Source of the DNA: Pleurostoma richardsiae
Lineage: Eukaryota; Ascomycota; Sordariomycetes; Calosphaeriales; Pleurostomataceae
Reading direction: 5' to 3'
Length of the DNA stretch: 64,000 bases
Assembly (NCBI GenBank): GCA_030052745.1
Contig: JANBVO010000017.1
Coordinates: 558,001-622,000 of the forward strand
Shown: positions 1 through 11,330 of the stretch, piece after piece
How the letters are laid out: each line of letters opens with the position of its first letter
Numbering within the stretch: position 1 is the stretch's first letter
Program-made: the position numbers and the translations under genes
Notes under the pieces: generated by a model
Databases searched by the model: none
What the model saw: the letters and a program-made list of their open reading frames with translations, nothing else
Told to the model about the DNA's origin: nothing

Positions 1-214
1 GCCTAGTACTAACGTCCCCCTCTCTCCGGCTAGCCCGAGTACTACATATCGTAGAACTGACAGGCGCTGATATGACATTGGCGGTGAGAGACATCCAAAC
101 CGCTCCCCTGGTCGGGAGCACTAAAGACGAGCACTTGACTGGCTAACCTCAGACAAGACCACTATCTGGATGTAGGCGGCTGAATGAAGTTGATGTCGGT
201 AGAGCCCACGCTTC

Positions 215-979
215 TCATGCTGCATGCTTAAGGTGATCTTTGAGCTCCTGCAGAGGCGGGATGTCCCCCAGCATATTTGGCTCCAGCCTGTCCCACAAAA
301 TGCCGCAGATGGGCTTCTTCACCGCGTCAACCTCGACGACCCGCGTGGGGGTCACTACTAGGTCGCACACAGTGTCGAACTCCTCGGGCCTCAGCTCGTC
401 GGAGAGAACCTGGCAGTCGTGCACCACGGCAGCCGTTACTGTGTCTGTGCGGACGATGCCCCGCGCGAACATCATGCCCCATTCCAGGTCGAAAAATCCA
501 TGGCCTTTGCCGAATCGGATCCCCTTGTCATTGATCGCCCCAGTCCCGGTCACCATCAGACCGACTTCTAAACGCATGTCCACGAGGTCCTGGAGAGACA
601 CTGGCCTCCCGACCTTCTCCATACCGTCAAGTGTCGAGGCATACTTGTGCAGCTCTGGTGCGATGTTCGCAGGATCCAGGAGCCAGAAGCCTCTGCGGAT
701 GCCGTAGGTCGTGATCAAGACCTTGATGCCGGCTTGTAGGGTCCGTTCCCGGAGATGTTCCAGGCAGTTATCCGGCGTGATAAAAACAGTGCTGCATTTA
801 CGGTAGCGGGGGAGCGAGAAGAGCTGGTCGCATGCGGCTTCGGAGCCCTCGAAGTCGGCAATGAAGCTGGAGAAGTCAAAATGGAAGCGCGAGTCTGGTC
901 TTGCGACCTTCCTCAGCTCGGTCCAGACCTTTGAGCGGATTTCCGCCTTGTGTTGAGATCCGCCGTGGACTAAGGCCAT
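215..979 (-). CDS. 5-formyltetrahydrofolate cyclo-ligase-like protein
   Basis: Single-exon gene of 254 residues. The fold resembles the 5-formyl-THF cyclo-ligase/MTHFSD superfamily, whose founding members convert 5-formyl-THF to 5,10-methenyl-THF with ATP. Seen: a basic N-terminal helix (KAEIRSKVW, residues 11-19), a central region with ITTYGIRRGFWLLDP (89-103), and the hallmark loop GKGHGFFDLEWGM (158-170) that matches the family's glycine-rich phosphate-binding segment. The open frame runs upstream to 1381, but that extension is Arg/Ser-rich and unlike the family, so I chose ATG 979. The gene is divergent from the MFS transporter at 1829. The classical short enzyme is about 200 residues; this one is closer to the longer MTHFSD-like branch, so true cyclo-ligase activity is inferred and folate-unrelated roles are possible. 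Confidence 0.8.
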   Translation of the reverse strand: MALVHGGSQHKAEIRSKVWTELRKVARPDSRFHFDFSSFIADFEGSEAACDQLFSLPRYRKCSTVFITPDNCLEHLRERTLQAGIKVLITTYGIRRGFWLLDPANIAPELHKYASTLDGMEKVGRPVSLQDLVDMRLEVGLMVTGTGAINDKGIRFGKGHGFFDLEWGMMFARGIVRTDTVTAAVVHDCQVLSDELRPEEFDTVCDLVVTPTRVVEVDAVKKPICGILWDRLEPNMLGDIPPLQELKDHLKHAA

Positions 980-1828
980 GGTCCTAATACTGAGACGAAG
1001 CCGCAGGGGATCGGCGTCGATGAACAAGGATGCGACCTGTCCAGGCTGCCAGGGTCGTTGAGAGATGATGCACCAACTGCTTTCAGGTGGCGAAAGCGCT
1101 TCTCCCACGCGAAAAGGACGTTCCAATCTGAGCAGCGCAGTCGAGCAGAGCCGCGAAGGCCAAGAGATCTGGCGCCGGTTACCACGTACCGTACCAGAAC
1201 GTCGGAGCAGCTGAAGCGTGGCCTTGAGGGAACGCCGCATTCCCGGTTGTCTCCGGCGCCGGCTCTTGCAAGCTTTTCGCGGCGGGATCCCCCCTATCAC
1301 GCCAGCCCATTCCCCAAGGAGCAAGGCATTCCAGACGGCCTGCCTTACTCGGTCGTAGCGGCTCCCCACATGCAGCGCCACTGCTGATATCGTTGGCCCC
1401 CTGGAAAGCTTATCTCTGGCCCTGCTGCGGGATTAGTCGACTGCCTGACTGCTTGCGACGAGACGGAGCAGTCGGCACCGCCGGGGCGATAACAAGATCG
1501 CCAATCACGGCGCGTCATTAACTATCTATCGGTCCGCATCGTGACGCTGTCGTGCGGGCAATACGTAATAGCCCAGGGTCCTCCAAGCCGAGAGCAGACG
1601 GGGCGCGCAGAGAGCAGCCCACATCTACACATGCGCTTTGCAGACCCTAATCGTATATCTTGGCGCGGTTTTGCTTTTCTGGTTTTCCCCGGGTCGCGTG
1701 CCTGGTTCTGTTTGTTGTCTCATCGCCAAGTCTGTCCGCCCCTTGGAGCGCAACGCTTCTTCTAGACTGCCGCCCGCCGTTCCATTAGCCCAGCCGCAGC
1801 CGTTGCCAAGCCTGCCTACCTCTTGACA
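980..1828. promoter_or_regulatory. Intergenic region between divergent genes
   Basis: This 849-base stretch lies between the start codons of the cyclo-ligase-like gene and the MFS transporter and must hold both promoters. Open frames on both strands here overlap each other and have no recognisable domains. I see no clear TATA box; a pyrimidine-rich stretch precedes ATG 1829. Confidence 0.5.
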
Positions 1829-3580
1829 ATGGCACAAGTGTCGAATCCCGAAGGTGTGGTCGACAAGGAGAAAGTTGCACCTGCCCCGGAGTCCCCCATC
1901 ATGGGGGCCGAGGTCACCGGCGACAAGGCGTTGGCTGCGCTGCAGCGCGTCAAGACTGCTGATGCGGCGCATCCCATCCACTGGAGCTCCACGAAGAAAT
2001 GGGTCATCACCTTCATCTACTGCCTCCTCCAGGTCTTCGTCACGCTCACATCAACCACCTATGTCTCCGCCGAGTTCCTGGTCCAGGAGAGGTTTGGCGG
2101 CGCGACGCAGGTGATCGCGCTGGGCCAGAGCATGTTCATCGTGGGAAATGCTGTTGGGCCGGCCTTCTTAGGCCCGTTGTCGTAGGTCCCCCCTGCTCTC
2201 TCTCGTTCCTCCGGTGCGGCTGACGGATTGTTCCCCCTGAACAGTGATATCGGCGGCCGGAAATGGGTCTACGTCGTGTCCATCGCGCTCTACGCCATCC
2301 TGAATATCGGCACGGCGCTTGCGATGAACCTCCCCATGTTGATCATCTTCCAGTTCCTCTGCGGTGCCGCCGGCAGCACGGCGCTGTCGAATGTGGCCGG
2401 CACCATCGCAGATATGTTCGGCGACTCCGATGGCGCTGGTCAACCGATGGCTCTCTTCGTTCTGTCTGCCAATTACGGCCCCAGTCTGGGTTCGCCGATT
2501 GGGGAATGGATAGCGGACAATGCAAATATGGGGTTGAACTGGATCTTCTGGATCAAGTGAGTTCCCGCATGGCTTGGGGGAGAGAGACCCCATGTTCGCG
2601 TTATGCACGGTGCTGACTTGGGCAAACAGCGTGATTATCGGCGGTGCGTTTGCGTTCGTAATGTGCTTCGTGCCTGAGACGTTGCCGAGGATCGTCATCA
2701 AGGAAGCCGTCAGAAAACACCAGGTCACGGACCCGGAAGAGATCGGCATTGCCGAGGAGCGCATCGACGTGCTCCGCGAGATGCGTTTCGTCACGACCAT
2801 GGCAATCCGAATCATGTTCACCGAGCCGATCGTCGCCTTCTTGGCTATCTACAACGGTTTCGCATATGGACTGCTCTTCCTGTACCTCGATGGCGTATTT
2901 GACGTCTTCGTTGTCAACAACGGGCTCTCGTGAGTGCTCCCAACGCTACCGTTTACATCACGTAGGCTTTGCATTGCTGACAGGTTGCCCGTAGCTATAT
3001 CGGCGCCGACCTCACCTATCTCAACTTTGTCGTCGGTGTTACCGTCATGTTCGCCTTCGTTCCGGTCCAGACGTACCTGTTCAAGCGCGACAGGGAGAGG
3101 AACGGGACGAATCGCCCCGAGGCCCGGTTCCTCACCTCGCTGGTCACCGTCTGGTTGTTCCCCGCCTCCTTGCTCTGGTTCGCCTTCACCTGCGACGGAG
3201 ACACGTCGTACTGGTCGCCGGTTATTGCAGGCGCAGTGCTTGGCTTCTGCGATCCCCTCCTCTATCTCGGCATGCTCAACTATATCGCGGATTCTTACAC
3301 CAACCTCGCAGCGTCTGCGATCGCGGCGTTCTTGATTCCGTCATTTGCCATTGCTGCCGGTTGCGCCCATATCGGTTCGTCTATACTCTTGCCGTATCGC
3401 GTATTTCGCACATTACTGACTCTTGTCGTCACAGGCATCGTCATGTTTGACAGAATGAGTTCAACCTGGGCTATGGCTACTCTAGGCTTTATTTCCTTCG
3501 GTCTTGTTGCCCTAGTGTACATCTTGTATTTCTTTGGCGCGAAGATTCGCGCCTGGTCAAAACTTGCACGAACCTTCTGA
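1829..3580 (+). CDS. MFS transporter (DHA1 drug/polyamine type)
   Basis: Five exons: 1829-2181, 2245-2556, 2630-2929, 2995-3374, 3435-3580, giving 496 residues. All four introns are GT..AG with matching phases. The product is a plasma-membrane proton antiporter of the major facilitator superfamily with about 12 membrane segments. Seen: a polar N-terminus of about 55 residues, first helix WVITFIYCLLQVFVTL, motif-A-like loop DIGGRKWVY right after intron 1, PxGEW-like SPIGEW, and PETLPR before the long central loop (VIKEAVRKHQ...). Family knowledge says such proteins export drugs, toxins or polyamines; the substrate cannot be read from sequence. Together with two further MFS genes and a P450 relic it belongs to an accessory-type neighbourhood. 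Confidence 0.9.
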
Positions 3581-4965
3581 AGGAATATCTTGCGATACCC
3601 GCCACGGATATGGGTCTGTATAATACATAGAGAGATACCTTCCAACTAGACTAATAGACTGTCTATCACAGACCTGGATATGGTCTTCAGCATGTTCATG
3701 ACTCATCCCGCGGGCATCGTGCCGGGCCTGACTGGCCCTCCCGCTCCCCCGTGAGGGCGCGTAGCCATTGTCTGCCAACTTTTCCAACATTTGGTAGATG
3801 CAGCTCCCTTCCTGGACTTCCCTAGTCTTCTAACCTGTCCAGTTCCCAGCCGAGGCCACCAGTCTACGCCGCCCCTGCGACTTGATTGCTCGCCTCTAAT
3901 GTTACCGCTTTGCACATCTTCCGTACCAGTAAGAGTGGCTTGAATAACTTGGGGTCTCCCATCCAAATGGTCTACACCTTCTTCACCCAGCCTCGTGCCA
4001 ATATACGTGTCGGCCCCACAGCTGAAGGCTGCGGTTAACCTGTACAGTCCAGCATCAAGCCGAGATATTGCTAAGTCCAAGGCACACGTCACTTTCCCCG
4101 AGGAAAAGACATCATCGTAGGCGGCGGGGGCGAGCTGGGGGTGCATAAGTACGAGGCGTAACATTACTAACTTGTCGGAAGCAATTTTCCTTCTATTATG
4201 CACTTCAGGCCCAACTGCGCATATGATCGCTTGTGTGTGGACTTGTTATCGGATTTTCAGATCATCTCGACAATATCAGTGATAGCTGGACCCGCCTCGC
4301 TGTCCTTTTCTCTAATCGGTGCCTGCCTCATTAGCACAGCGAATGCATCCCTCTAACTGCTCCAACGCGATGGAGCAGTCAGCGAGCCACTGTGGTACCC
4401 GCGACACCCGCTGTCTATGGCACGACGGTGACGCGAATAGAGGGTGCAACCATTGGCAACGGATACGAGACTTGCCTTTGCTTTGCGCTCGCGCAATCGA
4501 GCCTTGTTGGTGGCGTTGTCACGACCACATTTGTGCCATCCGGTGGGTGGGTATCTCCCTCAAGAGATTCTGGTGATAACTGGTCACAGTGGCCCAGTCT
4601 GTCTCCTCAAAGCCACGAATTTCACCCAGACAACGACGATGACTACTACAGGCGCGAAAGACTTTCCCACGACACAGACTCAGACCCAAACTGTGGAGTT
4701 GCTGGTCATCACCGTGACACCCAAGCCAGATGGGGCACTGAGCCTGGGTAACAAGAATGCCTAGGTGTGAGGCTTGGTGTGAGTATTTTCACAATCATTC
4801 TTGCAATGACCGGATTCTGTATGATGGAAGCGCGCTGAGTGGCCGAAAGTGTATTAATTCAACGGGAGGTGTGTTTACACGGTCCTGATCAATAACACAT
4901 CTTCATGCTTGACCCTTACACGCAGAAGGCTTCCCCTGGACAGTACAGACACCAGCCTGCCCCCA
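3581..4965. other. Gene-poor stretch with possible relic coding sequence
   Basis: About 1.4 kb without a supported gene. A minus-strand open frame at 3703-4203 (166 codons) has no family I recognise. On the plus strand about 4390-4760 shows Thr-rich peptide pieces (for example TQTTTMTTTGA and TTQTQTQTVE) split over two frames, which could be the remains of a secreted Thr-rich protein gene. I could not find introns that join them, so I do not call a gene. Confidence 0.3.
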
Positions 4966-5352
4966 TTATCTAGAGCTTACCTCCAGTAATCCCCAACCCC
5001 CGATCATAATGCCCATGAAGGCGCGAAAAACTGCCTTGCTGGGGACGACCTCTCGCCAACACACGTAGCCGTCGACGACTCCGACATAACCCAACAGCGC
5101 CATGATGGTGTCCACGGCCGAGAGGTCACCCCGCAGGTAAAAGATCCATATCGCCGTCCCGAGCGACGAAATACGCGCCCCGCTGATGACGAAGCAAGCG
5201 TGCGCGGGCTTCGCCGCGGCGACCCGCTCTGGTAGGCCGAATTCACGGATGGCGCCGGCCGGGTCCCAGAAAGGGATGAGGCCGCCAAAAGCGGTGGCGC
5301 TCGCGACAAAGAGGGGGACGATGTGGTACGGTGTGAAAGAGGCAGCGTCCAT
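4966..5352 (-). CDS. DUF4267-type small membrane protein
   Basis: A 128-residue protein with four hydrophobic segments (FTPYHIVPLFVASATAFGGL; ACFVISGARISSLGTAIWIFYL; TIMALLGYVGVVDGYVC; FRAFMGIMIGGWGLL). The layout and the REFGLPE and G-x-R-x2-SLG elements suit the DUF4267 family of fungal and bacterial four-helix membrane proteins of unknown function. ATG 5352 is chosen because the upstream 38-codon extension is polar and low in complexity. A strong donor GTAAGC falls just before the last codons; splicing 4936-4980 would replace the ending VSSR by about ten other residues and end at 4903. That intron would be only 45 bases with a poor branch site, so I keep the unspliced end. Confidence 0.65.
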   Translation of the reverse strand: MDAASFTPYHIVPLFVASATAFGGLIPFWDPAGAIREFGLPERVAAAKPAHACFVISGARISSLGTAIWIFYLRGDLSAVDTIMALLGYVGVVDGYVCWREVVPSKAVFRAFMGIMIGGWGLLEVSSR

Positions 5353-6850
5353 AGTGGTGGAGGAAGGATGTTCCTCGCAGGCCGTCTTGGTTGCTTTAGG
5401 TGTCGCTGTTGTTAGAAGGTAAAGTTCTCTGAATTCCGAGAGCACGCAGGGCAGACACATAAACAAACACGGCTAGAGATCGTCGCACTGCAGGTCACAG
5501 GATTGATAAAACGCGTGGCAGAGCGAAGAGAACGCGCAATAGAGAGAACCCTTCGAAGGAATCCAAATGATTACTGTAAATGCCCTCCTCGCGAGTGCCA
5601 GCTAGCAGAATCCAAGCGCATCGAGGGCAGCTCTATCAGTGACGGGTTAGCTGTCACCCATGAATGCCTGTCTGCATATCCCACCCTAGCCGGGTTTTTT
5701 GGTCTTTATCAGATGGCTTGTATCATATTTCCTGCTTCTTTTTTTTTTTATCAGGCGCTACATTCTTGACCACGTATGCAGTATGAGACTCGAAGGTATA
5801 CCCGGGAATTGCCATGGCCTCCCGTTCTCTCAAACCCACCTGCTGGCGACTTCTGTGCCGTCAAGTAGCAGCCGAGGCTTCGGGAAAGATGAACATTCAT
5901 TCAATCCTCTCTCATTTGCAGAGTTCCCCGGCTCTTGGAGAACACCCGACCTACAAAATATCGTCGAGTCAGTCGCCAGAGGTCTTACAGCTTCATGGCG
6001 GATGAAATCACTTCGTCTTTGAGTGGTCTTAGCTTCAAGGACCTGCTCGGAGGAACTCAGATATGTGAGACGCAGGCTTCATTTTAAGGTCGCTCCTGGG
6101 AGCAATTATATTGAACTTGTGGGAGCCAGGACAACGGCGAACAGCACAACTGATTTCAGCATGAACCAGTTCAAGTAGTTAATATACAAACAACACCGCC
6201 CTTCTAAATGTGCCCTGAGATATCTAAGTGGCACTAATAGTTACCGCGAAGGCTTTAACCTTGACGAATCCGGACCAGATTATAGGGACTGGCTTTGGTG
6301 CAACCTCCCACCACTAATCAAAGGATGAGAGCCACAAAATGAAGACTTCTATAACATAGGGCGGCCTGTGTAAGTTCTAGAGCATTTACAACCGGGTTGA
6401 AATTGTCATAGAGCTTCATCACAAGCCAATATCGGCCCACGTGCCTACAAAGTAAACCCTGATCATCGTCAGTAAAGGTGCTCTCTGGCGGAGGAAATAT
6501 GACACGTACATCTTGTGGCTTTTCGTTTCGCGAGTGTAATTGGTGATTACGTGACGGTAAACGGCGGACTAATGGCCTGAGCGACAGCAGCTTTGCCCGT
6601 TCATTGGCGATGATTTATTTATGCACTGCCGTGCAACTGCATGATGCAGACCAAGGACCGCACGAAATAGATTGTCAGGTCCGGCCTCGACCGTTCCATC
6701 AAGCTACAGCTTGCAGGTTAAGCACAACTGATAGATTGTGCTTCTCTATAAAAAACTGAGGGAGAAGAAAACGGATGCGGGTTCAAAAGTCCTTTAGGAA
6801 GGGCAACATCTTCCAAGTGCTCAGTCAGATTCCGGAATGGCCCAAACATC
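5353..6850. other. AT-richer intergenic region upstream of the P450
   Basis: About 1.5 kb with only short, unconvincing open frames. It contains a T-rich run near 5740-5750 and, towards its end, the TATA-like element listed separately. Nothing else recognisable. Confidence 0.5.
6747..6755 (+). promoter_or_regulatory. Possible TATA box of the P450 locus
   Basis: The string TATAAAAAA lies about 95 bases before the P450 start codon at 6851, a plausible distance for a fungal core promoter. No experimental support; the gene it would serve is damaged. Confidence 0.4.
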
Positions 6851-8708
6851 ATGGCAACCACAACCGCAGGCCCGATCTACGAAAGATCCTTGTTACTCCA
6901 AACCGCGCTGACACTCTTATTCCTTCTCCTGATTCAGTACCTCACCGTCAAGATATACCGAACCTTCATCTACCCATACTGTGTGTCCCCCCTCCGACAT
7001 CTGCCAGGTCCCAAGGTGAGCTTCAGTAGTCAATGCGTATTTGACGTTAGGAACCCACATCTCGAAAGGATCATGTCTTTTTACTCGGCCAAGATGTCAA
7101 TCAGTTCCGTTCAGGGTGCCCGAACGAGCCATATCTGGCCTGGATGAGGACTGGGCCCACAGCTCCGCTTATTCGCTACTTCACCTTTGGCAACTCCGAG
7201 GCACTCCTCGTGACCAGTCTTGCCGCACACAGAGAGATACTCCAGACAAAATGCTACTCGTTTACGAAGCCGAAATTCTTTGTCAAGTTGATTGGTGACA
7301 TAGTAGGCCTCGGTCTCGTGTTCGCCGCTGGCGAAGAACACAAGAAGCAACGGAAAGCTCCAAGCGGTATAATTGACACCCACTTGACACCCCGTTGTCC
7401 TCTCTTTAAGGCGTGTATAGGTCTTTTTTCGTATACGAATATCAAGTCCTACGTCCCCCTGTTTCGGAGGAAGGCTGAGGAGCTCGCTGGCCTATTCGAC
7501 AAGGCTATCGGGAATGACGGTGGCATTATCGAAGGTAATCAAGGCTGTTTCTACTCGCACGGCCTCCGTGACTGACTGATGACAGTCGCCTCACTATACT
7601 CCCGAGTGAATCTCGATATCATCGGCCTTTTTGCTCTCGGCATCGACCTGAAGTACCTGGACCGCCCATCTACATTCCACCACTGCTACCATGAGGTTTT
7701 CGAGCCGACTACTTTCGGCGCTATCTTGACGGCACTAAATGGGTTCATTTCTATACGATGGTTACCTATCGAAGCAAATCGCTCGTTTCTTAGAACGAAC
7801 AAGGTCGTACATGGAGGAGCTTCGTGCTATTATAAGAGCAGATTCACGACGTTAGCCGGGATAATGGCTATCACTCTGGCGTGGACGGATTTCGGATGAG
7901 AGATCTTCTGACCTACATGGTTCAGGAATTGCAGTCCGTCGATCCTGGATACTGGAATAAGGACTTGATGCTGGATCAGGTGAGAATCCCAGTGCACAAA
8001 GCTTGCGATAACGAATCCTAAGCCTCGAGCAGATCTTGAATGCTGTAGCCGCAGGTACGGTAAGAATCGTCGTCGCCAGCGAGGTTTGAAGCTGACTACC
8101 TACGTCGAGGGCACGAGACGACTGCGAGTTCCCTGGTGTGGGCTAGTCACGTATTGACTCAGTATCCCACTATCACATCCCCTGCCTGCGAGATGAAGTT
8201 CAAGGGCTCTTAGAACGGAAGCTAAATCCCAATTATCGCGATATCGAGTCACTTCATTATCTGGACAGTTTTCCCAAGGAACTACTACGCTTTCACAGCC
8301 CAGGTAAGGTTACGATTGGGCCTACTGACAACCCAGCTGATATCTACAGGGATTGAAGCCCCACGTGAGGCTCTAGAGGATGTTGTCATAACTAGAATTA
8401 CCGTGCCGAAAGGCAGAGTCATCCAGATGATGCCAGCAGTTGTCCACCGTAACCCAACAATTTGTGGTGATTGCGATCAATTTGATCCTGACAGATGGGA
8501 TGCTCTTCCTGAGACAGTAAAAGGAGATGCCTATGCGTTGGCGGCCTTCATGCAGGGACCGAAAATGTGTATTGGGAGAGTGTTCAGCATGATCGAGTTT
8601 AAGACGATTCTCATTGAGCTTCTCAGTAAGTTCCAGTTCGAGGCTATTGAAGAGGGTCCGATCGTGCTATTAAACCCGAGTCCACTTTTGCGGCCCAAGG
8701 GGGTATGA
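6851..8708 (+). pseudogene. Cytochrome P450 monooxygenase, frameshifted
   Basis: Parts of a microsomal P450 are all present in order: N-terminal membrane anchor (residues 12-35 of exon 1), proline hinge LRHLPGPK, I-helix AGHETT split by an intron near 8053-8115, K-helix ELLR (ExxR, about 8278), DPDRW region, and heme loop FMQGPKMCIGRVF (about 8547-8585) with its cysteine. Early introns 7016-7068, 7367-7420 and 7535-7585 splice in frame, so the first half looks sound. The frame then breaks at about 7800 and again at about 7850, with a third shift just after the I-helix exon near 8185, and no splice sites rescue them. The heme loop also has Lys in place of the usual Arg (GPKMC). I infer a recently inactivated oxidase; assembly errors are the alternative. 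Confidence 0.75.
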
Positions 8709-9272
8709 GGTTCAAGATCAGTAGGGTCGACTAGCAGGACAGGCTGCAGGGAGCACTTAACGACGGTGACGCGGCTTAGAAGTGTCCTCACAGTCATTGC
8801 TGGAAGGTTTGCGGCACCGCAAGTGATGGGAAACGGTGGTGGACCGCCAAGGACGTTGGCTTGGTGACTCAGTTGTGCACTTGTCGGATCGAACGTACGA
8901 CGACTCCAGAACCCGGGTAGTCGGATGCCGGCTGGGGATGTGGCTGCTGATTGAGGAGATCACAGTCTAGGATGGGAAGTTTCTTGTCACCTCTTGTCAC
9001 TTATTTTTAGGGATAGCAGGAATTACAGTCGAGGCTATCCCAAGCTGTATTGTCGATTTTGTATTCCTCTAGATTCTATGGTTGCTATGGTTACTAATAG
9101 TTGATGCGTACTTCGAAGGGGCTTGAGGAGCCAAAGCCTCGATAAAGCCCATCCCCTGAAAGAAAGGTGTAGCAATCTCCGACTGCTCTCCCGCCCAGTA
9201 ACGAGAAAGCAGATTGTAGCCACAGCCTTCGTGCAGGTCAGCGGGCGCTCTCGGAGAGTGCCAAACGACTCC
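8709..9272. other. Convergent intergenic region
   Basis: Lies between the 3' ends of the P450 relic and the sugar-transporter gene. Only short antisense or read-through frames; nothing recognised. Confidence 0.5.
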
Positions 9273-11330
9273 TCAGACTGAAGCATCAGCAATATCTTCA
9301 GTCTTCCCTCGCGCTGCCATATCAGCTGCCGCCTGTGCAGCCTTCATCTCTGCGAAGTCGCGCTCTGCTACCCAGAAGAACGGGCTTTTATTCGAGAATA
9401 AGTAGTCAAGATCCTCGAGATGGCGACCGGATGTTTCTGCTCTCCAGGTCAGCGAATCATGGAACAGCGCAACCTAGAGAGAAATGCTGGATCAAAATAG
9501 CAATTAGAGCACACTCACCGATGTAGAACAGGTAGATCGGCACCAGCATGGCCAGGTTCACGAGCGCGAACACTATGAACACCCAGAAACCAATGGCCTT
9601 GATCAGGTAGGGCACGATTTCGTTGATGAAACCGCCCGCGAGAGAGAAGGCAATGGTAGCCAGAGCGGTTCCCTTGGCTCGACTAGCGAGGGGGAAGACT
9701 TCTGTAGGGTAAACCCAGCTGCAAGAAGTTAGCAAACCAAGTCGGGAAAGGCCACAAGATGACATTGGCAGGGATCAAGTTCTGAGGGATACCCACCAAG
9801 TGGTGAGCCAGGTACTCCCGTATATGAAGGTGTAAATGTATAGGACAGCCGTCACGCCTGCACCACAGCGACTGGCCTGGGACGGGTTGGACGTCTGTGT
9901 GATGATGACCTCGTGGGAAAGCACGCCACCGGCAATAAGAACGGCACACATCAGCGAGCTGCCCCAGAGAATCAACTTCCGTCGGCCAACGCGGTCGCTA
10001 AGGTAGATTGCAAGCGCCACGCTCGCGGTATAGCCGAAGAAGTTGCCGCCCGCCAGCAGCGTGGGCTTGTTGCCCGTGTAGCCGGCTAGGCCAAACATCT
10101 CAGGTGCGTAGGTCGAGATGAAATCGATCCCCGTGAACTTCTGCATCACCTGGACACCCGCACCCAGCAGGATCCGCCGCCGGGTATGCAGCTTGTCGGC
10201 CTTCGTAAGCATGCTCCAGTATGACGGCGCAGCCTCGCTGGCCTCAAAGCGAATGGCCGCCAGGATCTCGGCCATCTGCTCGTCGACCTCAGCATCAGTG
10301 GCCTTTAGACGTGTGTGCTTGAGTACTGATCTGGCTTCATCTAAATGTCCGGTTTTGAGTAGATGCCGTGGTGACTCTGGGTAGAAGGGACAGGCGACCA
10401 TGATTAGCAACAGGAAGACGATCTGTAGTCCGAGCGGGAAACGCCACGAGAATGGATGCGACTGCAGCTTCACGCATGCGTACTCAATCCAGAAGGCCCT
10501 ATTGTCCGTGTTACGAGGTATTTACCGGACGTGTGTTGACCTGAAATGGTCGGTAGCGAGAGGGCCACTTACATGGTGCTTCCACAGAGGGCCAATGTAA
10601 ATTCCACGGCCACAAACATCCCACGCATGTTGGGGTCTGCCAGTTCTGAGGTCCAGACAGGCACGATCGTATTCAAGTGGGCGCAGCCGATGCCGCCGAT
10701 GACACGCGCAAAGGCCATCCAGGTGATGTTCATCGCCGATGCCTGCAACGCACCACCGAGTATGGCCCACAGACAGCCTATCTGGATGGTCCGAAGTCGG
10801 CCGATCTTGTCCGCATAGGATCCGGTCATGATGGCTCCTGTAGTGGGCAGCGGCCGGAACCCGTCAGCAACCAGCAACCAGATTCTTTTGAGACTGATGG
10901 TCGCATCAATGAAGGTCTAGAAAGCGTACCAATGGCGAATCCACCAAACCAGAGACTGACAAGCCCTCCCACTGCAGCAGCATCACGGCCCGAGCCTGAA
11001 TTCGTCCCCATCAACCGCAAGTAGTCAGGGTTTGAGTTGACCTGGCTCATAACTGAGGCATCGTATCCGAAGAACAAGATGGACATGCCCGCCAGGCCCA
11101 GTATCGCGTAGACCATGGGACGGCCGCGGAGACTGATGCATCGCTTGGGCGAGTATCCGGGAATATACCTGGCCCATGGGGCCTCCTCTGGGCACGCCAG
11201 ATGTTAGCAACAGTTCCTCGCCCGAGTCTATCATTTCGCGCTGCCATTGCAAGAATGGTCAAGACACACCTCGGAATAATCCATCCTGGTCATTGAATAA
11301 CTCCAGGTGATTCGTTTCCGCCTTTTCCAT
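9273..11330 (-). CDS. MFS sugar (or quinate) transporter
   Basis: Six exons in coding order: 11330-11270, 11187-10930, 10837-10573, 10498-9797, 9718-9519, 9436-9273; 549 residues. Sugar-porter signatures are clear: ADKIGRLRT after helix 2, PESPRHLLKTG after helix 6, Q-x3-FTGIDFISTYAPE in helix 7, LSDRVGRRKL after helix 8, and PTEVFPLASRAKGTALA after helix 10, with a PIYLFYIETSGRHLEDLDYLF tail typical of hexose/lactose/quinate permeases. It would import a sugar or related polyol or acid across the plasma membrane by proton symport; the substrate is not determined. The start is supported by a short first exon (EAPWARYIPGYSP follows the splice), the standard layout of this subfamily. Confidence 0.92.

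Noticed and set aside
215-1381. Full 388-codon reading of the cyclo-ligase frame
   Set aside because: The first 134 residues are Arg-rich and unlike the family; the domain starts just after the Met at 979.
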